From contig JANYGW010000069.1 in the NCBI GenBank assembly GCA_025359245.1, positions 1 to 34,856 of the forward strand: a stretch of DNA of 34,856 nt, written 5' to 3'. Positions 6,640-14,962 of the stretch are shown here, piece after piece (position 1 is the first letter of the stretch; the number at the start of each line of letters is the position of its first letter). A program made the translations under genes and the position numbers. The notes below the pieces were generated by a model. The model worked only from the letters and a program-made list of their open reading frames with translations. It did not search any database and was not told the origin of the DNA. The stretch comes from Massilia sp. (GTDB lineage Bacteria; Pseudomonadota; Gammaproteobacteria; Burkholderiales; Burkholderiaceae_D).

Positions 6640-7332
6640 TTATATTTTTTCGGACAGCATGTAGCCGACGCTGCGCACCGTCTTGATCAGCGCTTCCGAC
6701 TCCTTCAGCGCCTTGCGCAGGCGCAGCACGTGGACGTCGACGGTGCGCTCTTCGATCACCGCGTGGTCGCCCCAGACTTTGTCGAGCAGCTGGCTGCGCG
6801 AGTATACCCGCTCCGGATGGGCCAGGAAAAACTTGAGCAGCTTGTATTCTGCATGCCCGATATCGATCTTGGCGCCCGCGATCAGCACCGTGCAGCTGAC
6901 CGGATCGAGCGTCACCGCGCCTGCGCTCATGGCCGCCTCGGCATGCTCGGGGCTCTTGCGGCGCAACAGCGCCTTCGAACGGGCCAGCAGCTCGCGCGGC
7001 GAAAACGGCTTGGTCACGTAATCGTCGGCGCCGGTATTCAAGCCCGCGATCTTATCCTCTTCCATGCTCTTGGCCGTCAGCATGATGACCGGGATCTCGT
7101 TGAAATTGCGGTCGGCGCGGATCCGCGCCAGCAGGCGCAGGCCGGTCTGATCGGGCAGCATCCAGTCGAGCAGGATCAGATGCGGCGTGCGCTGCATGAT
7201 GAAGTCCCAGGCATCGGCCACATTCTGCACCGAACGCACGTTCCAACCCGTCTCGCGCAGCGAAAACGTGACCAGCTCGATAATCGCCGGCTCGTCCTCG
7301 ACGATCAGGACGGTGGTTTTTTCGATCGCCAT
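6640..7332 (-). CDS. phoB: Phosphate regulon response regulator PhoB
   Basis: 230-aa OmpR-type response regulator that binds Pho boxes when phosphorylated. The receiver domain (residues 1-~122) has the acidic pair VEDE, phospho-acceptor Asp56 in LLDWMLP, the Thr of MLTAKS and the Lys of DDYVTKPF. The C-terminal winged helix (residues ~135-230) has EYKLLKFFLAHPERVYSR, RTVDVHVLRLRKAL and IKTVRSVGYML. It starts 3 nt after the phoU stop, so translation is probably coupled. Its targets in this window are probably the pstS, ppk1, phospholipase C-like and PafA-like promoters, where Pho-box repeats can be read. Confidence 0.98.
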   Translation of the reverse strand: MAIEKTTVLIVEDEPAIIELVTFSLRETGWNVRSVQNVADAWDFIMQRTPHLILLDWMLPDQTGLRLLARIRADRNFNEIPVIMLTAKSMEEDKIAGLNTGADDYVTKPFSPRELLARSKALLRRKSPEHAEAAMSAGAVTLDPVSCTVLIAGAKIDIGHAEYKLLKFFLAHPERVYSRSQLLDKVWGDHAVIEERTVDVHVLRLRKALKESEALIKTVRSVGYMLSEKI

Positions 7333-7335
7333 CGC

Positions 7336-8043
7336 TTACACCGCCGGCAGGTCGGGGGTGGCCACCGGCGGCTTCGCATGCCGGATGTCCTTGCCTTCGA
7401 CGACATAGATCACGTATTCGGCGATGTTCTTCGCATGGTCGCCGATCCGTTCGATCGCCTTGGCCACCCACAAGGTGTCGAGCGCCGACGAAATCGTGCG
7501 CGGGTCTTCCATCATGAAGGTGATCAGGTTGCGCATGATCGATTTGAATTCGTGGTCGACCACGGCATCCTGGGCGATCAGCTGGAGCGCCTGCTTGCCG
7601 TCCAGCCGCGCGAACGCGTCCAGCGCATCGTGCAGCATGTCGGTGGTGGCGCCGGCGATGGTGCGCACCATTTCGTAATGGTTCAGGGCCGGCACGCCGC
7701 GGCTATGCAGGCTCTTGGAGGTGCGCGCAATCTTGGACGCCTCGTCGCCGACCCGTTCCAGGTCGGTGATGACCTTGATGGTGGCCATCACGGTGCGCAG
7801 GTCGTTGGCGGTCGGCTGGCGCTTGACGATCAGGTGGCTGCAGGCGTCGTCGAGCGCCACTTCGAGCTGGTTGACTTCGTCGTCTTCGGCGATCACGCGG
7901 TTGGCCGCGTCTTCGTTCCCGGTGCGAAAGCAGTTCATCGCGTCGAGGAACTGGGATTCGACCAGCCCGCCCATCAGCAGCACCTTGGAGCGGATGGTTT
8001 CAAGTTCGTGGTCGTACTGTTTTGAGGAATGCTCGCCTATCAT
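7336..8043 (-). CDS. phoU: Phosphate signalling regulator PhoU
   Basis: 235-aa cytoplasmic protein of two similar three-helix bundles that links PstB activity to PhoR and keeps the regulon off in high phosphate. Visible family features are the N-terminal MGGLVESQFLDAM, the acidic metal-binding stretch ITDLERVGDEASKIAR and the second-bundle counterpart IERIGDHAKNIAEYVIY. Both E-R-(V/I)-G-D repeats are intact. The ATG at 8043 follows GGAG at a normal distance. It lies between pstB (29 nt) and phoB (3 nt) in the usual order. Confidence 0.98.
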   Translation of the reverse strand: MIGEHSSKQYDHELETIRSKVLLMGGLVESQFLDAMNCFRTGNEDAANRVIAEDDEVNQLEVALDDACSHLIVKRQPTANDLRTVMATIKVITDLERVGDEASKIARTSKSLHSRGVPALNHYEMVRTIAGATTDMLHDALDAFARLDGKQALQLIAQDAVVDHEFKSIMRNLITFMMEDPRTISSALDTLWVAKAIERIGDHAKNIAEYVIYVVEGKDIRHAKPPVATPDLPAV

Positions 8044-8072
8044 TGCTACTCTCCGTATGGATTCTTATTGTA

Positions 8073-8867
8073 TTAGCCGAAGCGGCCAGTGATGTAGTCC
8101 TGCGTCTCTTTGCGCGCCGGATTCATGAAGATCTGGTCGGTCTCGCCAAACTCCACCAGCTCGCCCAAATACATGTACGCGGTGTAGTCCGAGCAGCGCG
8201 CCGCCTGCTGCATATTATGGGTCACGATCGTAATCGTGTAATCCTGTTTCAGCTCGCTGATCAGTTCCTCGACCTTGGCCGTCGAAATCGGGTCGAGCGC
8301 GGAAGTCGGCTCGTCGAGCAGCAGCACGTCCGGCTTGACCGCCACGCCGCGCGCGATGCACAGGCGCTGCTGCTGGCCGCCCGACAGCGACAGCCCGCTC
8401 TTGCTCAGCTTGTCCTTGACCTCGCCCCACAGCGCCGCCTTCTTCAGCGCCCATTCGACGCGCTCGTCCATCTCGCCCTTGGACAAGTCTTCGTACAGGC
8501 GCACGCCGAACGCGATGTTGTCGTACACCGACATCGGGAACGGGGTCGGCTTCTGGAACACCATGCCGACCTTGGCGCGCAGCATGTTGACGTCCTGGCC
8601 CGGTTCGAGGATGTTGCGGCCGCGGTACATGATCGAGCCTTCGGCGCGCTGGCCCGGATACAGATCGTACATGCGGTTGAGCGTGCGCAGCAAGGTCGAC
8701 TTGCCGCAGCCGGACGGGCCGATGAAGGCGGTGACCTGCTTTTCGTGGATGTCGAGGCTGACGTTGGTCAGGCTTTGCGTTTTACCGTAGAAAAAATTCA
8801 GGTTCGAGATCTCGATCGTCTTGTTCTTCGGCGATTCGGTGGGGATCGGTTTAGGCATTGGGCTCAT
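8073..8867 (-). CDS. pstB: Phosphate ABC transporter ATP-binding protein PstB
   Basis: 264-aa ATPase that powers phosphate import through PstCA. Walker A is GPSGCGKST (residues 50-58), the ABC signature is [13 protein letters not shown], Walker B is [12 protein letters not shown], and the switch His is in THNMQQAAR. The conserved PstB feature [10 protein letters not shown] with a YPG insertion is present. The N-terminal 15 residues are polar and variable. The first ATG (8867) has no clear Shine-Dalgarno; the next, at 8858 (MPKPIP), is equally possible. It follows pstA by 15 nt. Confidence 0.98.
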   Translation of the reverse strand: MSPMPKPIPTESPKNKTIEISNLNFFYGKTQSLTNVSLDIHEKQVTAFIGPSGCGKSTLLRTLNRMYDLYPGQRAEGSIMYRGRNILEPGQDVNMLRAKVGMVFQKPTPFPMSVYDNIAFGVRLYEDLSKGEMDERVEWALKKAALWGEVKDKLSKSGLSLSGGQQQRLCIARGVAVKPDVLLLDEPTSALDPISTAKVEELISELKQDYTITIVTHNMQQAARCSDYTAYMYLGELVEFGETDQIFMNPARKETQDYITGRFG

Positions 8868-8882
8868 GGCGGGGTTATCGAA

Positions 8883-9743
8883 TTAGGTCGGATTTTTTTG
8901 GCTGAACACGTTGCGCGCCAGGACGTTGAGCAGCAGCACGCCGAGCGTCAGCAGGAAGGCGCCGGCCCAGGCCAGCGCTTTCCAGTCGTCGTACGGGCTC
9001 ATCGCGAACGAGGCAATCATGCTGGGCAGGTTGGCGATCGGCGCGTTCATGTCGTTGCTGAAGAACTGGTTGTTCAGCGCCGTGTACAGCAGCGGCGCCG
9101 TTTCGCCGGTGATGCGCGCCACCGCCAGCAGCACGCCGGTGATGACGCCGGCGCGCACCGCCTTCAGGCGCACCATGGTGGCCACTTTCCAGCGCGGCGC
9201 GCCCAGCGCGAAAGCCGCCTCGAGCAGGCTGTTGGGCACCAGGCGCAGCATGTTGTCGGTGGTGCGCACCACCACCGGTATGGCTATCAGCGACAGCGCC
9301 AGCGAACCGGCATAGCCCGAATAGTGCTTGGCCACGTTGACGTACATGGCCCAGACGAACATGCCCAGCACGATCGACGGCGCCGACAGCATGATGTCGG
9401 TGACGAAGCGCGTGACCTGGGCGAAGCGGTTCTCTTCGCCGTATTCGGCCAGGTAGATGCCGGCCAGGATGCCGATCGGGGTGCTGATGAAGGCGGACAG
9501 GCCGACGATCATCAGGCTGCCCCAGATGGCGTTGCGGATCCCGCCTTCGGGCGTGCCCGGGGCCGGCGTGTCGTGCAGGAACAGGTTCAGCGACAGGCCG
9601 TCGAAGCCCTTGATCAGCAGCGTCAGCAGGATCCAGGCGAGGAAGAACAGGCCAATGGCCATGGCGCCGACCGACAGGCTGATGCCGATGCGGTGACTGA
9701 ACAGGCGCTTGCGGTAGACCGGGTTGAGGACAGCTTGCTTCAT
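8883..9743 (-). CDS. pstA: Phosphate ABC transporter permease PstA
   Basis: 286-aa inner-membrane permease with about six hydrophobic segments, beginning [20 protein letters not shown]. The EAA-type cytoplasmic loop is visible as [19 protein letters not shown]. Other features are [18 protein letters not shown] and the C-terminal [19 protein letters not shown]. The start at 9743 is set by an ATGA overlap with the pstC stop, giving translational coupling; the frame is open further upstream but that part lies inside pstC and is not membrane-like. Confidence 0.97.
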   Translation of the reverse strand: MKQAVLNPVYRKRLFSHRIGISLSVGAMAIGLFFLAWILLTLLIKGFDGLSLNLFLHDTPAPGTPEGGIRNAIWGSLMIVGLSAFISTPIGILAGIYLAEYGEENRFAQVTRFVTDIMLSAPSIVLGMFVWAMYVNVAKHYSGYAGSLALSLIAIPVVVRTTDNMLRLVPNSLLEAAFALGAPRWKVATMVRLKAVRAGVITGVLLAVARITGETAPLLYTALNNQFFSNDMNAPIANLPSMIASFAMSPYDDWKALAWAGAFLLTLGVLLLNVLARNVFSQKNPT

Positions 9744-10753
9744 TTCACGCCTTCCTTGCGAGCCATGCCGGCCAACATCAGCTTGGCAGCCGACAGGACG
9801 ATAAAGGTAATGATGAACAGAATCAGCGCCAGCGCGAACAGCGAGGACACGTGCAACGGGGATTGGGCTTCGGCGAATTCGTTGGCCAGCGTCGACGAGA
9901 TGCTGTTGCCGGCGGCGAAGAACGACCATTTGAGTTCATTCGCATTGCCGATCACGAAGGTGACGGCCATGGTTTCGCCCAGCGCGCGGCCGAGGCCGAG
10001 CATGACGCCGCCGACGACGCCGGTCTTGGTGTACGGCAGCACGACCTTGCGCACCACTTCCCATTTGGTGCAGCCGAGGCCGTAGGCAGATTCCTTCAGC
10101 ACGGCCGGGACGATTTCAAACACGTCGCGCATGACCGAGGCGATGAAGGGAATGATCATGATGGCCAGCACCAGGCCGGCGGTGACGATGCCCAGGCCCA
10201 TCATCGGCCCCGTGAAAAAGGAACCGATCAGCGGCAGCGGGCCGAGCGTGGCCTTGAGCACGGGCTGCACATAAGTGCCGACCAGCGGCGCGAACACGAA
10301 CAGGCCCCACATGCCGTAGATGATCGACGGCACGCCGGCCAGCAGTTCGACTGCGGTGCCCATCGGGCGGCGCAGCCAGGCCGGGCAGATTTCGGTCAGG
10401 AACAGGGCGATCCCGAAGCTGATCGGAAAGGCGATCAGCAGCGCGATCAGCGAGGTGGCCAGCGTGCCGACGATGGCGATGGCCGCACCGTATTTGTCGT
10501 TGACCGGATCCCATTCGACGGTGGTGATGAAGGCCGCGCCGAATTCCTTGAAGGCCGGCACGGCACCGATGATCAGCGAGATGATGATGCCGAGCAGCAC
10601 CAGCAGCACCGAGCCGGCGAACAGCATCGTGATCTTGTGGAAGATGAAATCCTGGATGCGTTGTTTGCGCATCGTTGAAAGCAAAGCGGCCCGATCGAAA
10701 TCGGGCGCCAGGGCGGGCGTCAGGTCCATCGCTACGGTAGTTTGTACATGCAT
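9740..10753 (-). CDS. pstC: Phosphate ABC transporter permease PstC
   Basis: 337-aa permease partner of PstA with six hydrophobic segments. Recognisable parts are [18 protein letters not shown], the Pst-specific periplasmic segment [25 protein letters not shown] and the EAA-like loop [14 protein letters not shown] followed by [17 protein letters not shown]. Start placed at the ATG at 10753 ([11 protein letters not shown]). The frame is open to 10864, but that extension runs through an inverted repeat and is not protein-like. None of the candidate starts (10789, 10753, 10729) has a good Shine-Dalgarno. The stop overlaps pstA by ATGA. The gap to pstS is 111 bp. Confidence 0.95.
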   Translation of the reverse strand: MHVQTTVAMDLTPALAPDFDRAALLSTMRKQRIQDFIFHKITMLFAGSVLLVLLGIIISLIIGAVPAFKEFGAAFITTVEWDPVNDKYGAAIAIVGTLATSLIALLIAFPISFGIALFLTEICPAWLRRPMGTAVELLAGVPSIIYGMWGLFVFAPLVGTYVQPVLKATLGPLPLIGSFFTGPMMGLGIVTAGLVLAIMIIPFIASVMRDVFEIVPAVLKESAYGLGCTKWEVVRKVVLPYTKTGVVGGVMLGLGRALGETMAVTFVIGNANELKWSFFAAGNSISSTLANEFAEAQSPLHVSSLFALALILFIITFIVLSAAKLMLAGMARKEGVK

Positions 10754-10770
10754 AGGTGTTTCAGGATGTA

Positions 10771-10829
10771 GGGTGGAAAAGGGGAGCATCTTCGCCAGCC
10801 GGACGGGAAGGTGCTTCGCTTTTCCACCC
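10771..10829. repeat. Imperfect long inverted repeat between pstS and pstC
   Basis: The arms GGGTGGAAAAG (10771-10781) and CTTTTCCACCC (10819-10829) are perfectly complementary. The complementarity continues inward (AGCATCTTC against GAAGGTGCT) so that about 21 of 25 positions pair. The GTAGGGTGGA core is a type seen in dispersed repeats of many proteobacteria. It sits where a step-down between highly expressed pstS and the permease genes is common. There is no T-run, so it acts more likely by RNA stability or attenuation than as a classic terminator. Confidence 0.6.
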
Positions 10830-10864
10830 CACGCCAGCGTCGGCGCAGGGTGGACGGAGCGCAA

Positions 10865-11905
10865 TTACCAGATGGCCTTGCCGGCAGCATCTTTCAGGTT
10901 AGCTTTCCACGATTCGGCAACCAGCTTGGTGACCGAGGAAGGCAAAGGCACATAGTCGAGTTCGACAGCAGCGGCATCGCCGTTCTTGTACGCCCAGTCG
11001 AAGAACTTCAGTACTTCCTTGCCCTTGGCCGCGTCCGCTTGCGACTTGTGCATCAGGATGTACGACACGCCCGTGATCGGCCAGCTGGCCTTGCCTGGCT
11101 GGTCGGTCAGCACGACGGCGAAACCTGGCGTCTTGGCCCAGTCGGCATTCGCGGCGGCGGCCTTGAAGTTGTCGTCGTCCGGCTGCAGGAACACGCCATC
11201 CTTGTTCTTCAACTGGGTGTGCGCGATCTTGTTCTTCTTGGCGAAAGCCCACTCGACGTAGCCGATCGCGCCCTTGATGCGCTGCACGTTGGCGGCCACG
11301 CCTTCGTTGCCCTTGCCGCCCACGCCGACCACCCATTTGACGGCCGCATCGGCGCCGATCATGGTCTTGAATTCCGGGCTCACTTTGGACAGGTAGTCGG
11401 TGAACAGGAAGGTGGTGCCCGAACCGTCGGCGCGGTGCACCACCGTGATGTCCTCGGCCGGCAGCTTCATGCCCGGGTTCAGGGCGGCGATTTCAGGCGC
11501 GTTCCATTTGGTGATCTTGTTCATGTAGATGGCGGCGATGACCGGGCCGGTCAGCTTCATGGCGCCAGGCGCGATACCGTCCAGGTTGACCACGGTGACC
11601 ACGCCACCCATGATGGCAGGGAACTGCATCAGGCCCGCTTCGGTCAGCTCTTCCGCCTTGAGCGGCTTGTCGGACGCGCCGAAGTCGACCGTCTTGGCCT
11701 TGATCTGTTTGATGCCGGCGCCGGAACCGACCGATTGGTAGTTCAGGCCATTGCCGGTGGCTTTCTTGTAGTTCTCAGCCCACTTGGCGTACACCGGGTA
11801 CGGGAAGGTTGCACCGGCGCCGGTCATGTCGGCGGCGTAAGCGGAACTGGCCAGGACGGCCAATGCGCCAACAACGAGGGAAGCTAACAACTGTTTCATT
11901 CGCAT
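10865..11905 (-). CDS. pstS: Periplasmic phosphate-binding protein PstS
   Basis: 346-aa high-affinity phosphate receptor for the PstCAB importer. The signal peptide MRMKQLLASLVVGALAVLA ends at SSAYA, before ADMTGAG. Family motifs are GAGATFPYPVYAKW, YQSVGSGAGIKQI, DFGASDKPL and RADGSGTTFLFTDYL, which line the phosphate pocket. The ATG at 11905 has AGGAC 5 nt upstream; a second ATG two codons later is possible. It is first in its operon and has a Pho box at 11976-11993, so it should be strongly induced under phosphate limitation. Confidence 0.98.
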   Translation of the reverse strand: MRMKQLLASLVVGALAVLASSAYAADMTGAGATFPYPVYAKWAENYKKATGNGLNYQSVGSGAGIKQIKAKTVDFGASDKPLKAEELTEAGLMQFPAIMGGVVTVVNLDGIAPGAMKLTGPVIAAIYMNKITKWNAPEIAALNPGMKLPAEDITVVHRADGSGTTFLFTDYLSKVSPEFKTMIGADAAVKWVVGVGGKGNEGVAANVQRIKGAIGYVEWAFAKKNKIAHTQLKNKDGVFLQPDDDNFKAAAANADWAKTPGFAVVLTDQPGKASWPITGVSYILMHKSQADAAKGKEVLKFFDWAYKNGDAAAVELDYVPLPSSVTKLVAESWKANLKDAAGKAIW

Positions 11906-11959
11906 ATCAAGTCCTAGGTGGGTTATGACAAAAACTACGGGTCTTCGTCGATGCTGCGC

Positions 11960-11993
11960 AGTCTAGCGCCCGAATATGACATGTTTATGACAA
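11960..11993 (-). promoter_or_regulatory. Pho box and -10 of the pstS promoter
   Basis: Read on the minus strand, TTGTCAT (11993-11987), AAAC, ATGTCAT (11982-11976) are two PhoB half-sites 11 bp apart, close to the CTGTCAT consensus. A -10-like TAGACT (11965-11960) lies about 10 nt downstream, where PhoB replaces the -35 contact. Very likely functional. Confidence 0.88.
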
Positions 11994-12074
11994 CCGCGAA
12001 CTAAAGCAAAAATCGGCATTTCCCCGGGCATGATACCCTTGAACTCGCAATCCGGGAGCGGCTTTGGCGTGACC

Positions 12075-12108
12075 CTGTCACCGACTTGTCATATTCCTCT
12101 ATTACACT
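12075..12108 (+). promoter_or_regulatory. Pho box and -10 of the ppk1 promoter
   Basis: CTGTCAC (12075-12081), CGAC, TTGTCAT (12086-12092) are two PhoB half-sites 11 bp apart. A -10-like TACACT (12103-12108) follows after 10 nt. This places the transcript start near 12115, which leaves a normal leader before the ATG at 12148. Confidence 0.82.
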
Positions 12109-12147
12109 AGGGCAGGCTGTCCAACCGTGAAACCAAGACCAAGAAAA

Positions 12148-14214
12148 ATGAAACCAGACGAAGCCGCCCTGCTGTCGAACCCTGGCAACTTCCTCGACCG
12201 CGAATTATCGCAACTGTTGTTTAATCGCCGCGTGCTGGCCCAGGCCGAGGACAATACGATACCGTTATTGGAGCGCCTGCGCTATTTGTGTATCGTTTCA
12301 AACAACCTGGACGAGTTCTTCGAGGTCCGCGTCGCCAGCCTGCTGGCGCAAGGCAAGCTGGCCGACACGCCGCTGCTGGGCGCCGCGCTCGAACGCATCA
12401 GCGTCGAGTGCCACGCGCTGGTCGTCCGCCAATACGAGATCCTCAACAGCGACGTGTTGCCGCAATTGCAAGCCAAGGGCGTGCACCTGGTGCGCCACAC
12501 CGACCGCAACGCGGCCCAGCGCGCCTGGGTCAAGTCGTATTTCGAGCGCGAAGTGCGCCCGCTGCTGACGCCGATCGGTCTCGATCCGGCCCACCCGTTT
12601 CCGCAGGTGGTCAACAAGAGTCTCAATTTCATCATTTCGCTGTCGGGCAAGGATGCCTTCGGGCGCGGCACCGGCATCGCCATCGTCAAGGCGCCGCGCG
12701 TGCTGCCGCGCGTGATCCGCCTGCCCGACCATCTGTCGACCAACGGCCTGTCATTCTGCCTGCTGTCCTCGGTCATCCACTCGCACATCGAAGACTTGTT
12801 CACCGGGCGCGACGTGATCGCCTATTCGCAATTCCGGGTCACCCGCGACAGCGACCTGTGGGTCGACGAGGACGAAGTCAAGAATTTGCGCCAGGCCCTC
12901 AAGGGCGAGCTGCAGGGACGCCAGTTCGGCACCTCGGTGCGGCTCGAAGTGGCCAAGAACTGCCCGCCCGAGCTGTCCCAGTTCCTGCTCGACCAGTTCG
13001 CGCTCGAGCCGAGCCGCTTGTACGCGGTCGACGGCCCGGTCAACCTGGTGCGCCTGACCGAGCTGATCGACCTGGTCAACCTGCCCGCGCTGCGCTTCCC
13101 GCCGTTCATGCCGGGGCTGCCCGCCAAGCTGGCCAACACCAACATCTTCGACCAGCTGCGCAAGGCCGACATCCTGCTGCACCACCCGTTCCAGTCATTC
13201 CAGCCGGTGGTCGATTTCGTGCGCGTCGCCGCGCATGACCCGCACGTGGTGGCGATCAAGCAGACCATCTACCGCACCGGCACCCACTCGGAACTGATGG
13301 AGGCGCTGATCACCGCGGCGCGCCTGGGCAAGGAAGTGACGGTGATCCTCGAACTGATGGCGCGCTTCGACGAGGAAGCCAACATCAACTGGGCCGACCA
13401 GCTGGAACAGGCCGGCGCCCAGGTGGTCTACGGCGTGGTCGGCATGAAGACCCACGCCAAGGTGGCGCTGGTGATCCGGCGCGAGGAAACCGGCCTGCAG
13501 TTCTATTCGCACCTGGGCACCGGCAACTACCACCTGACCACGACCCGCCTGTACACCGACTTCGGGCTGCTCACGGCCAACCAGGACATGGGGCGCGAAG
13601 TGAACGAAGTGTTCATCCACCTGACCAGCCTGACGCGCCCGCACAAGATGGTGCATCTGTGGCTGGCGCCGTTCGCGCTGCAGGCCCAGATCATTGCCGC
13701 GATCAAGAACGAAGCCAAGATCGCCAAGGCCGGGCGGCCCGGACGGATCATCGTCAAGGTCAACGCGCTGGTCGACGAATCGGTCATCAAGGCCCTGTAT
13801 GCGGCCTCGCAGGACGGCGTCAAGATCGACCTGATCGTGCGCGGCGCCTGCACCCTGCGCCCGGGCGTCAAGGGCTTGTCGGAAAACATCAAGGTGCGCT
13901 CGATCATCGGGCGCTTCCTCGAACACAGCCGCATCTATTATTTCCGCAACGAGCTCAAGCACGACGTCTACCTGGCCAGTGCCGACTGGATGAGCCGCAA
14001 CTTGTTCCGCCGCATCGAAGTGGCCTTCCCGGTGCTCGACAAGACGCTCAAGCAGCGCGTCATCAACGAAGGATTGAACCCCTACCTGAAAGATAACTCG
14101 AACGCGTGGGAGCTCGAACCGGACGGCCAGTACCTGCGCCGCAAGGCACGCGGCAAGCAGGTGGTGTTTTCCGCGCAGCAGCACTTGATGGCGCTGCTGG
14201 GCACCCCCACCTAG
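12148..14214 (+). CDS. ppk1: Polyphosphate kinase 1
   Basis: Makes long-chain polyphosphate from ATP through a phospho-histidine. The 688-aa product has the PPK1 order: N-terminal helices (NFLDRELSQLLFNRRVLAQA, NNLDEFFEVR), the head domain, and two phospholipase D-like C-terminal domains. His436 in MKTHAKVAL and His593 in LEHSRIYYF match the two catalytic histidines known from E. coli Ppk (435 and 592). That near-identical numbering and length also favour the ATG at 12148 over the GTG at 12127. The Shine-Dalgarno is weak for either start. A Pho box lies upstream and sixA is 28 nt downstream, probably in the same operon; no ppx is present in this window. Confidence 0.97.
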   Translation: MKPDEAALLSNPGNFLDRELSQLLFNRRVLAQAEDNTIPLLERLRYLCIVSNNLDEFFEVRVASLLAQGKLADTPLLGAALERISVECHALVVRQYEILNSDVLPQLQAKGVHLVRHTDRNAAQRAWVKSYFEREVRPLLTPIGLDPAHPFPQVVNKSLNFIISLSGKDAFGRGTGIAIVKAPRVLPRVIRLPDHLSTNGLSFCLLSSVIHSHIEDLFTGRDVIAYSQFRVTRDSDLWVDEDEVKNLRQALKGELQGRQFGTSVRLEVAKNCPPELSQFLLDQFALEPSRLYAVDGPVNLVRLTELIDLVNLPALRFPPFMPGLPAKLANTNIFDQLRKADILLHHPFQSFQPVVDFVRVAAHDPHVVAIKQTIYRTGTHSELMEALITAARLGKEVTVILELMARFDEEANINWADQLEQAGAQVVYGVVGMKTHAKVALVIRREETGLQFYSHLGTGNYHLTTTRLYTDFGLLTANQDMGREVNEVFIHLTSLTRPHKMVHLWLAPFALQAQIIAAIKNEAKIAKAGRPGRIIVKVNALVDESVIKALYAASQDGVKIDLIVRGACTLRPGVKGLSENIKVRSIIGRFLEHSRIYYFRNELKHDVYLASADWMSRNLFRRIEVAFPVLDKTLKQRVINEGLNPYLKDNSNAWELEPDGQYLRRKARGKQVVFSAQQHLMALLGTPT

Positions 14215-14242
14215 TCTTCATCACGACGCGCAAGGAGGCAGC

Positions 14243-14713
14243 ATGGATCTGATCTTATGGCGGCATGCGGAAGCGTTCGAAGCCGAACCGGGCGAAAGCG
14301 ACCTGGAGCGTGGGCTGACACCCAAGGGGCAGAAGCAGGCCAAGCGCATGGCCGATTGGCTGACCTCGCAATTGCCGGAAGGCTGCAAGGTGCTGGTCAG
14401 CCCGGCGCTGCGCACGATCCAGACGGCCGAGCCGCTGGGACGCAAGTTCAAGATCGTGCCCGAACTGGCGCCCGGCGCCGACCCCGAGGATGTGCTGCTG
14501 GCGGCCAACTGGCCGAACGCCAGGGAGCCGGTGCTGGTGGTGGGCCACCAGCCCACGCTGGGCCAGCTGGCGGCGCTGCTGATGTCGGGCCAGCTGCAGG
14601 ACTGGGACATCAAGAAGGCGGCCGCATGGTGGCTGGTGCAGCGCGACCCGCACGACCCCGAAAGCCTGGTCCTGAAAGCGGTGATGGGTCCGGAGACCGT
14701 AGTGAAGGCTTGA
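14243..14713 (+). CDS. sixA: Phosphohistidine phosphatase SixA
   Basis: 156-aa histidine-phosphatase-superfamily enzyme that removes phosphate from phosphohistidine in proteins. The catalytic RHG-type motif is LWRHAEA with His8. The second conserved part is VLVSPALRTIQTAEPL, and the C-terminal catalytic His is in VLVVGHQPTLGQLAALL. Its size fits SixA, not the larger phosphoglycerate mutases. A strong AAGGAGG (14232-14238) precedes the ATG by 4 nt. The position directly after ppk1 suggests co-transcription and a link to phosphate-status signalling; the actual partner protein is unknown. Confidence 0.93.
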   Translation: MDLILWRHAEAFEAEPGESDLERGLTPKGQKQAKRMADWLTSQLPEGCKVLVSPALRTIQTAEPLGRKFKIVPELAPGADPEDVLLAANWPNAREPVLVVGHQPTLGQLAALLMSGQLQDWDIKKAAAWWLVQRDPHDPESLVLKAVMGPETVVKA

Positions 14714-14730
14714 AATATGCTGCCGATCTG

Positions 14731-14756
14731 CTAGAGTTAATTTATACCAACTCTAG
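14731..14756 (+). repeat. Inverted repeat upstream of the 38-aa peptide gene
   Basis: CTAGAGTT (14731-14738) and AACTCTAG (14749-14756) are perfectly complementary around a 10-nt AT-rich centre. The right arm runs straight into GGGAGG (14756-14761). It could be an operator or an RNA hairpin affecting the ribosome site. Confidence 0.5.
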
Positions 14757-14785
14757 GGAGGCGTCGCTGAACAGCGATTGTGCGT

Positions 14786-14902
14786 ATGGTAAGTCTGTGG
14801 GTACTGGCAATTCTAGGAGGGATGGTGGGGCTGATCCTGTACGAACTCATCGAAGAAGTTCGCGGCGGCCGCAACCAACTGCATGACCGCTATCACGAAT
14901 AG
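14786..14902 (+). CDS. Small single-span membrane peptide (38 aa)
   Basis: Unlisted small frame: starts MVSLWVLAILGGMVGLILYE, then LIEEVRGGRNQLHDRYHE, stop at 14900-14902. Residues 3-19 form one hydrophobic helix with a small-residue GGMVG motif; the rest is a charged tail, so an N-out or N-in bitopic membrane peptide is likely. A GTG two codons upstream (14780) is an alternative start. The nearest good Shine-Dalgarno, GGGAGG, ends at 14761, too far in line, but a CGCTG-AA-CAGCG hairpin (14765-14776) between them could bring it near. A strong terminator follows within 30 nt. I know no family for it; it may be translated with ppk1-sixA. Confidence 0.6.
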   Translation: MVSLWVLAILGGMVGLILYELIEEVRGGRNQLHDRYHE

Positions 14903-14930
14903 CACGAGGCCTTACTGAGGCCATCCGACG

Positions 14931-14959
14931 AAAGCGGCGGCCCTGGGCTCGCCGCTTTT
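14931..14959 (+). terminator. Intrinsic terminator after ppk1-sixA-small peptide
   Basis: The arms AAAGCGGCG (14931-14939) and CGCCGCTTT (14950-14958) are perfectly complementary (9 bp), with a T-run at the 3' side on the plus strand. The A-run on the other side means it may also stop minus-strand transcription from the caspase operon, which ends at 14963. Confidence 0.85.
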
Positions 14960-14962
14960 GCG

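Noticed and set aside
8022..10085. 687-codon plus-strand frame opposite phoU, pstB, pstA and pstC
   Set aside because: It is the antisense shadow of well-supported genes in high-GC DNA; its residues are Arg/His/Gln/Ala-rich with no motif.
11925..11930. Third TGTCA-like half-site near the pstS start
   Set aside because: There is no partner 11 bp away and it lies downstream of the likely transcript start.
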